Source: Paraphaeosphaeria minitans (Eukaryota > Ascomycota > Dothideomycetes > Pleosporales > Didymosphaeriaceae). From it: a stretch of DNA of 64,000 bases. Under the pieces are notes generated by a model that did no database searches, was not told the DNA's origin, and saw only the letters and a list, made by a program, of their open reading frames with translations. Below, piece by piece: positions 58,268 to 64,000 of the stretch. The stretch covers positions 2,914,001 through 2,978,000 of the forward strand of contig WJXW01000003.1 of the NCBI GenBank assembly GCA_015832175.1, in the 5' to 3' direction. The first letter of the stretch is position 1; each line of letters opens with the position of its first letter. The translations under genes were made by a program, and so were the position numbers.

Positions 58268-60515
58268 CTACGATGCAGCCTCCTTCGCCCGTCTAGTCTC
58301 ATCCTGCCTCTTTTCCAGCTGCTTCTTCGCCCATTCTCGGCTCGCGATACGTCCGCGCTCCGCTGCTTCGAGACGCGCCCGTTTTGCCGCCTCCTCCTTC
58401 TCTTTGCGCTCGTTCTCCCGTGCCTCTTTCTCAAGTCTGTCCCTGTTAAAGACTTCACGGCCTTTGTTCTTGAGCACTGCAGCATCTGCAGGGCCCAGCT
58501 TCGCCGCACTCGCCGCACTAGGATTGCCAATGACGCTGTTGCTGTTCGATGACGACGTTGACACGGAGCGTGCCTGTACGATACTGGCACGCTTGTTCGC
58601 AGTGACGGAACTCGAGCGCTGTAGAGGCTGGATTGTCAGACCAGACGCGTTCTCTTTGCTCATTATACGTTCTCGAGCCTGACTGGCTGCGGTCTGACGC
58701 ACGGGTGCGGCGACCGGTTTCCGTACCGGCGCTGGGCGTGCTTTGAAGGCAGTCTTCTTTGCAGCTTCAGCTTCCTCCGCCTCGCGCTTGATGCGCTCTT
58801 CTTTTCGCGTTTTCATTTCTGCTGCGAACTTCTCGCCTGGTAGCTGGAACCTTGGCAGGGTGGGAGGCTTCGATTGTTTCGGCGGCGGGGGAAGGTTGAC
58901 CTGACGAGGAGCCGTGGCATTGGCTTCAGCCATTCTCTTGAGACGTTCCTCTTTCTTTGCTTTGAGCTCTGCCGCTATCTTTTCACCGGGAAGTTGGAAA
59001 TCTGATTTGGTCGGTGGCTTGGTTGATTTAAGGGGTGGGGGCATGCTGACGGGCCGCGCTTTCGCGGGTCCTGCTTCAGCCATGCGCTTGAGTCGTCCTT
59101 CTTTCTTGGCCTTTAACTCTGCAGCGATCTTCTCGCCTGGAAGCTGGAAGTCTGAAGTCGTAGGTGCCTTGTTCGACTTGACTGGGGGTGGCGGAGGTGC
59201 AAAGATTATGCTGATGGGCCTACGTTTGGAAGCTAAGTAGTCCGTGGTCTCTCCAGATCCAGTTCTTTCTTTCGGAGGTGCGCGTACACTAGACGCCCTG
59301 GAAAGACCGGTTGACTTCATGGACCTTGGCTCTAAGCTTGGGTTCCTTGGGACCTTGGGAGACACTGAAGTTCGTGGAGCCGTCCGTCGTGAGGACTTGC
59401 TTGGACTTGCAGTCCGGCTGAATCTCGCCTTCCTAGGAGACTTATCATCGACTAGTTGATCAAAGGATGGTATTGACCTTCGGACGTTCTCAAGAGCCTC
59501 TTCGAGGTCGTCGATCGCACCAATCGATTCTTCCAAGCGCATGGGTGTTCTGGAAGCGGACCTCGTGGAGCTTCGAGACGTAGCTCGGCTAGGTGTGACG
59601 CTGATTGCCGGGGTCCCAGCTTCCTCGACGGGTTTTTCGGATGCTAATGCTTTGGGCTCAGGCTCAGTTACTTTCAGAGAGGGCGTCGCCACCTCTTGCT
59701 CGGGAACATCGGCATTCGTAGGCGGTGGCTCTTCCACCACAGGGGGCGCAGGATTTTGGTCATCTTCCTGAGGGGTTGTGGCAGGTTGCTCTTGTACTTG
59801 TGTTACTTGTTCGGTCAAACCTTGTGATGGCTCGAGGGCGGTATCTTGTGGTGCATCGACGGGCCCTTCGGCTGGCTCTTCGACTGCCTGTGGTAGGGCC
59901 TTTTCTTGCAACGGTGGAGCACGCTCTGCCTCAGACTTGTCTTTGGGCGCTTCGTGTACCTCGGATGGTGAGGGTTCCTGGGCTGTGGCAATGGTGTCTT
60001 CCTCCTGCTTAGCCAACTGCCGACGGGTCATGCGCACAGGTCGCGAAGGAGCGGTTTCAGGTCGCTCCTCGATGACGGGAGCTTGGGCCGCATCTACAGG
60101 TACCCCACAGTTAGCAGCACATCTTATTATCGAATAAGGGTAGTCGCAAATATTGTGAGCACGCACCAGCGGTGGGTTCCTCTGCCAGCTCATCGATAGC
60201 CGCATCGATCAGAGGGCTCTCTGCGGGTTGAGACTCATCCTCCTCAGCCGGCGCCGTGTCCACGTCCTCGGCTTCATCCTGCTGCGTAGCTTTGGCCTTC
60301 TTCCCCTTTGAGCCCTTCTTCGCAGTGCTCTTCGCTTTCCCCTTCTTCACTGCCATCTTCTTAGTCGGGGCGTCCGTGTTGTCGAGGTCGGGGGCGGTGT
60401 TAGTGGAGACCTCACCCAATGGAACGCGGTCTTGGTCGGTATGCGGGATAGACGCGTTGTCGTCGTCGGGGTGCTGCACGTGCTCGGCGCGCAACGCCGC
60501 TCGCGTGACGCGCAT
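58268..60515 (-). CDS. Disordered protein with three FxLPGEK repeats (TPX2-like?)
   Basis: Two exons, 60515-60167 and 60093-58268, give 724 residues; the 73-base intron has a GTGCGT donor. The start MRVTRAALRAEH was preferred over an upstream in-frame ATG. The N-terminal half is acidic and Pro/Glu-rich, with a basic KKGKAKSTAKKGSKGKKAKA patch. Three repeats of FQLPGEKIAAELKAKKEERL type lie at about 430, 481 and 532, each preceded by a proline-rich PPPxKSxKPPT stretch. The C terminus is a long Arg/Lys/Glu helix. The repeats resemble the TPX2/Xklp2 microtubule-binding motif, so a spindle or microtubule role is possible. Such fungal proteins are often left unnamed or misnamed. Function is inferred only. 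Confidence 0.72.
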
Positions 60516-61422
60516 TGCGGATCTACCGTATCTAGAGTTGACTTGGCTAGTAGTGCGTGGATGCAGCGACAGCAATGCTGGCAATGCTAGGACGCAGGGC
60601 TGAGACGGCGGTGTGGGCGCAATGGTGCCGCTCAGCGATGTGGTGGTGCGTGTTTACGTGCCTGCAGGTTCGTAAACAGAGCGCGACCAATCAACGCCAG
60701 TGTCACATTGGGACGCTCAAGAAACAGCGCCGGTCACGTGGACTCGCGGCTCCGTGCTCGCAACAAGCACGCACCCGCGCCCGGAGGCAATGCGGAGCCC
60801 CACTGCATCTCCAAGGGACACGGCATTTGGCAGCATCTTGCGCTACGGAAAACTCGGAGGCACTTCAGACGCGTACAGAAGACGCCGGTCGTCGACTCCT
60901 TTTCCTCAAAGGCACTCCACCCCCCACGGCAACGCTCGCTCACCTTACTCGCCAGAACATACGGAAAATTTCATAGACGGCCGACGACACTGGCATCATC
61001 GCAAAGCATCCCGACGACCGGCCATAGCTTTCATCGCAATCGCATGTTCGGACCTATCGTTTCATCGCAATCGCCCCGTCCTGACCTATCGCATCTCGCC
61101 CGACTCCGAACATCCGCCGCACTGCCCCTCGCGCACCGCCAAACTGGCTGCCCCACGCCGTGTCCTAGGAGCCTTGAATTCCCGTCTCTACCCCTCTCGC
61201 TCCCATTCCCGGGCCTTTAACTCCGCATTCGTCACCGTGGCTCCCTCACGCCCAACCTCTCGTCTGAATCTCTTTTCTGGACACCTCGACTCCAGACCAT
61301 TCCTCGAGCTCAACACACCCTTCTCCACTGAGCGCAGTGCACATCTTGAAGACGACCAAGGCAATCCACCACAGAATCCACCACAGCCTGAAAAAGCGAC
61401 TGAACAGGAACCACCCAAGAAC
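60516..61422. other. Divergent promoter region between the FxLPGEK gene and AGX1
   Basis: 907 bases between divergent start codons. One plus-strand frame is open from an ATG at 60700 right through into AGX1, in frame (241 codons), but its sequence is low-complexity and not conserved-looking. Most of it is probably 5' UTR and promoter. Confidence 0.5.
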
Positions 61423-62679
61423 ATGTCTACCCAGCCACCCCACCCCACCCTACTCATTCCGGGCCCAATTGAGTTCGACGATGCTGTGCTCCAGTCCATG
61501 AGCCACTACAGGTACGCCCGCCGGTAGCCTCTAGACTACCTCTTTCAGATTCTGATCTCTGCAGTGAATCGCACGTCGGCGCACCCTTCGTGAGCACTTT
61601 CGGCGATGTTCTGTCCAACCTGCGCAAGCTCTTCCAGACCACCGACCCCGCCGCACAACCCTTCGTTCTCTCCGGTTCCGGCACGCTCGGCTGGGACCAG
61701 GTCGCCGCGAACCTCACCGAGCCCGGCGAGGAGGCGCTCGTCCTACACACCGGATACTTTGCCGACTCGTTCGCCGACTGCTTCGAGACATACGGCGTGA
61801 AGGTGACACAGCTCAAGGCACCCATCGGCGACCGACCGCAGCTCGATCAAGTCGAGAAGGCGCTCAAGGAGAAGAAGTACAAGGTCTTGACCGTCACCCA
61901 CGTCGATACCAGCACTGGCGTGCTGAGCGAGCTTAAGGCGCTCAGCGAACTCGTGCACAAGGTCAGCCCCGAAACTTTGGTCGTAGTGGACGGTGTGTGC
62001 AGTGTCGGCGGCGAGGAGATCAAGTTCGACGAGTGGAAGCTCGATGTCGTTCTCACAGCCACTCAGAAGGCCATTGGCTGCCCTGCTGGTCTCAGCGTGC
62101 TCATGGCTTCTGGCCGTGCTATTGATGCTTTCAAGGCGAGGAAGACGAGGCCTGCTTCCTACTTTGGATCATGGAAGAACTGGCTGCCTAGTAAGTCGAA
62201 TCCGATGCGACATGTTTCAGATAATGTCTGACCATGATGCAGTCATGCAAAACTACGAAGCCAAGAAGCCTTCCTACTTCGCGACACCCTCCCCTCAACT
62301 CATTCACGCTCTCGACACCGCCCTCAAGCAGATTCTTTCGCGACCGCTCGAGGAGCGCTTTGCCGCCCACAGGGCGGCCTCCCAGAAGGTCAAGAAGGCA
62401 ATTGCCGACCTTGGCTTGAAGCAGCTTGCTTCCAAGCCTGAGAACCAGGCCAACACCATGACGGCCATTTACCTCCCCGAGGGTGTCACGCCACCAGACG
62501 TCGTTCCTAGCCTCCTCAAGAAGGGCGTTGTTTTCGCTGGCGGTCTGCACAAGGAGATTGCTACCCGGTACATTCGATTCGGTCACATGGGCGTCAGCGT
62601 CACAGATCCGAACCGGGGCGATCTGACCTTGGCCCTCAAGTCACTGAAAGAGTCGCTTGTTGAGATTGGCAAGGCATGA
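61423..62679 (+). CDS. AGX1: Alanine-glyoxylate aminotransferase (Agx1)
   Basis: Three exons, 61423-61511, 61565-62190 and 62243-62679, give 383 residues, close to the yeast enzyme. Class V PLP-dependent aminotransferase: glyoxylate plus alanine gives glycine plus pyruvate. Conserved features are LLIPGPIEF at the start, SHYSESHVGAPF across intron 1, LSGSGTLGWDQVAANL, and the PLP-lysine region LTATQKAIGCPAGL with K198. VFAGGLH and RYIRFGHMG lie near the C terminus. Introns are 53 and 52 bases. The MSTQPPHPT start gives the usual length; the upstream open extension could encode an Arg/Ser-rich leader, so a longer isoform is not excluded. No PTS1 signal (the protein ends EIGKA). Confidence 0.94.
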
Positions 62680-63230
62680 AAAGCTGCAAATAGAACAACA
62701 AGTGTATAACAAAATAGACTTGAATCTGAGCATGTTGTTTGTACTTTTGCGTCGATGATGGCTGTTTGATCGTTGTGCTTCACATAGATAACATCTGTCT
62801 AGATCTGGCAGCTGTCTAGCGGCCAACGATATCGTAGCACATTTCTACGCAGTCATTTAATTCACGGTACGAGGCGAAGCACCTGCCACTTCAGGACACG
62901 TATATATGCTTGTAGAAACAAGCCTAATTCCATCTAGAGGTTACCGGCTCCACGAAGATCACCCGCTCCATGCGAGGCGTGGAGATGCAACGTCTTTCTG
63001 GAAGGACTCAAGACTTTGCCACTATGGAAAGCTTGGCTTCTTCCTCTTTCGGCACTTTGTCGACAGGAGCAAATGCCTGCTCTTGTATGCGAGTATGGCG
63101 ATTACAATTTGGTGTTATAGCAATGGCCCACTATAAGAGAGGACGAAGTGTCTTAGGGTAAAGCTTCCCTTCCACGTTCTTGTTTGGTCAAGGTTCTCGT
63201 GAAAAGTCACTGTCGGTACCGGTACTCATC
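62680..63230. promoter_or_regulatory. Intergenic region, promoter of the M28 aminopeptidase
   Basis: 551 bases. A TATAAGAGA motif at 63132 lies about 100 bases before the ATG and may be its TATA box. No gene or repeat seen. Confidence 0.45.
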
Positions 63231-64000
63231 ATGCGCTACGCCAACTACCTCGCCGCTTTCGCGGCTACGGCACTCGCCCTCCCAGCACCACCCCAGGAGG
63301 AGCTTTTCACCATTGAGCTCGAGGGCGGAGAGCGTCGCGAGGTTACCGAAACAGAGAAGTTCGCCCTCAAAGCCGTACGAGCTCTCCGTAGATAATTTCC
63401 AGCCCAGACTCACACAGCTTACAGGAAGGAACAAACTTCTTCGACATAACCTACTGGCCCGAGTTCAGCCCAGCCTCCAGTGATATTCAAAAGCGCCAGG
63501 CCGTCACCTATCCCACCACCCTGACCCAGGGCACTTCCGTCAAGGCCCTCACTGCAAAGCTTAGCAGCTCCAACATCCAGACCAACCTGCAGACCTTCAG
63601 CAACTACAACAACAGATACTACCGCGCTACCACAGGACAGCAGTCCTCCGCCTGGCTCCTGTCCAAGGTGCAGAGCTACATTCCTTCGGGATCGAAGGCA
63701 AGCGCAAAGGCATTCTCGCATTCTTGGACGCAGAGCAGCATCATTGCGACGATCCCAGGAAAGAGCACGAAGACGATTGTTGTAGGCGCGCATATGGACA
63801 GTATCAACGGCCAGAGCCCGACGAGTGGACGCGCGCCAGGTGCTGGTAAGTTTGACCTTAGTGGAAATGGGTGTTTCCTTTCGTCTTGCAATAGCTCGCA
63901 TACGCTTCAGGGGCTGTTTCTTTCCGCATGAAAAGATGGCATGGCTGGTGCTAACGAGAACCTCAGATGATAACGGCTCGGGCAGCACCACCATCCTCGA
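63231..64000 (+). CDS. Secreted M28 leucine aminopeptidase (Lap1-like), 5' part
   Basis: Partial; it runs off the window end. Exons are 63231-63374, 63425-63845 and 63967 onward, giving the first 199 or so residues. MRYANYLAAFAATALALPAP is a signal peptide. A propeptide follows, with ELEGGERREVTETEKFALKA joined over intron 1 to EGTNFFDITYWPEF and a possible Kex2 site at IQKRQAV. The catalytic domain begins YPTTLTQGTSVKALTAKL. Zinc-ligand motifs of fungal M28 leucine aminopeptidases are visible: VVGAHMDSIN and APGADDNGSGSTT, the latter formed across the 121-base intron 2. The enzyme removes N-terminal residues from peptides outside the cell. Confidence 0.9.

Overview
The window looks like nuclear DNA of a filamentous ascomycete (Pezizomycotina), most likely a dothideomycete. 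The evidence is short introns (about 47-130 bases) with GTRNGT donors, a fungal gene set (LST8, ITR1-type inositol transporter, PBP1, BUD6, an Ecl1-family protein, HAL2/MET22, VPS29, a DUF7918 protein, AGX1, an M28 aminopeptidase), and AT-rich blocks of transposons wrecked by C:G to T:A changes, the signature of repeat-induced point mutation (RIP). The class-level assignment is an inference.

Layout. 1-9805 is an AT-rich block with no ATG-initiated open frame of 60 codons or more. It holds a minus-strand Ty3/gypsy chromovirus (gag about 7533-6274, pol about 6250-2110 with RT, integrase and chromodomain), a second gag copy at 1-1260, a degraded plus-strand reading frame at 1500-2116 and an LTR-like element with a minisatellite at 7836-8641. 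10251-23856 is a gene-rich island: LST8 (+), ITR1-like transporter (-), PBP1/ataxin-2 (-) head-to-head with BUD6/AIP3 (+), and a small unrecognised ORF. 23857-25530 is a microsatellite-rich fringe. 25530-40790 is a second RIP block with three separate minus-strand Ty1/copia insertions, each with paired LTRs and 5-bp target-site duplications; one carries pol and two lack it. 40790-49236 has normal base composition but is almost a gene desert full of minisatellites; its one convincing gene is an Ecl1-family zinc protein. 49237-64000 is genic again: HAL2 (+), VPS29 (-), a HET-domain fragment, a secreted alpha-factor-like pheromone precursor (+), a six-exon DUF7918 gene (-), a protein with three FxLPGEK repeats (-), AGX1 (+) and the 5' part of a secreted M28 aminopeptidase (+), cut off by the window edge.

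The genes are mostly independent housekeeping loci rather than one pathway. LST8 (TOR complex), the Ecl1-type factor and PBP1 (stress granules, TOR-linked in yeast) are all nutrient or stress-signalling genes, but nothing here shows coordinated control. The most interesting locus is the pheromone precursor at 55216-55704: six near-identical 14-residue repeats ending in Lys-Arg, separated by alternating Glu-Ala spacers. The richest structural story is the set of copia insertions. All exon boundaries were worked out by hand from splice consensus and protein continuity.
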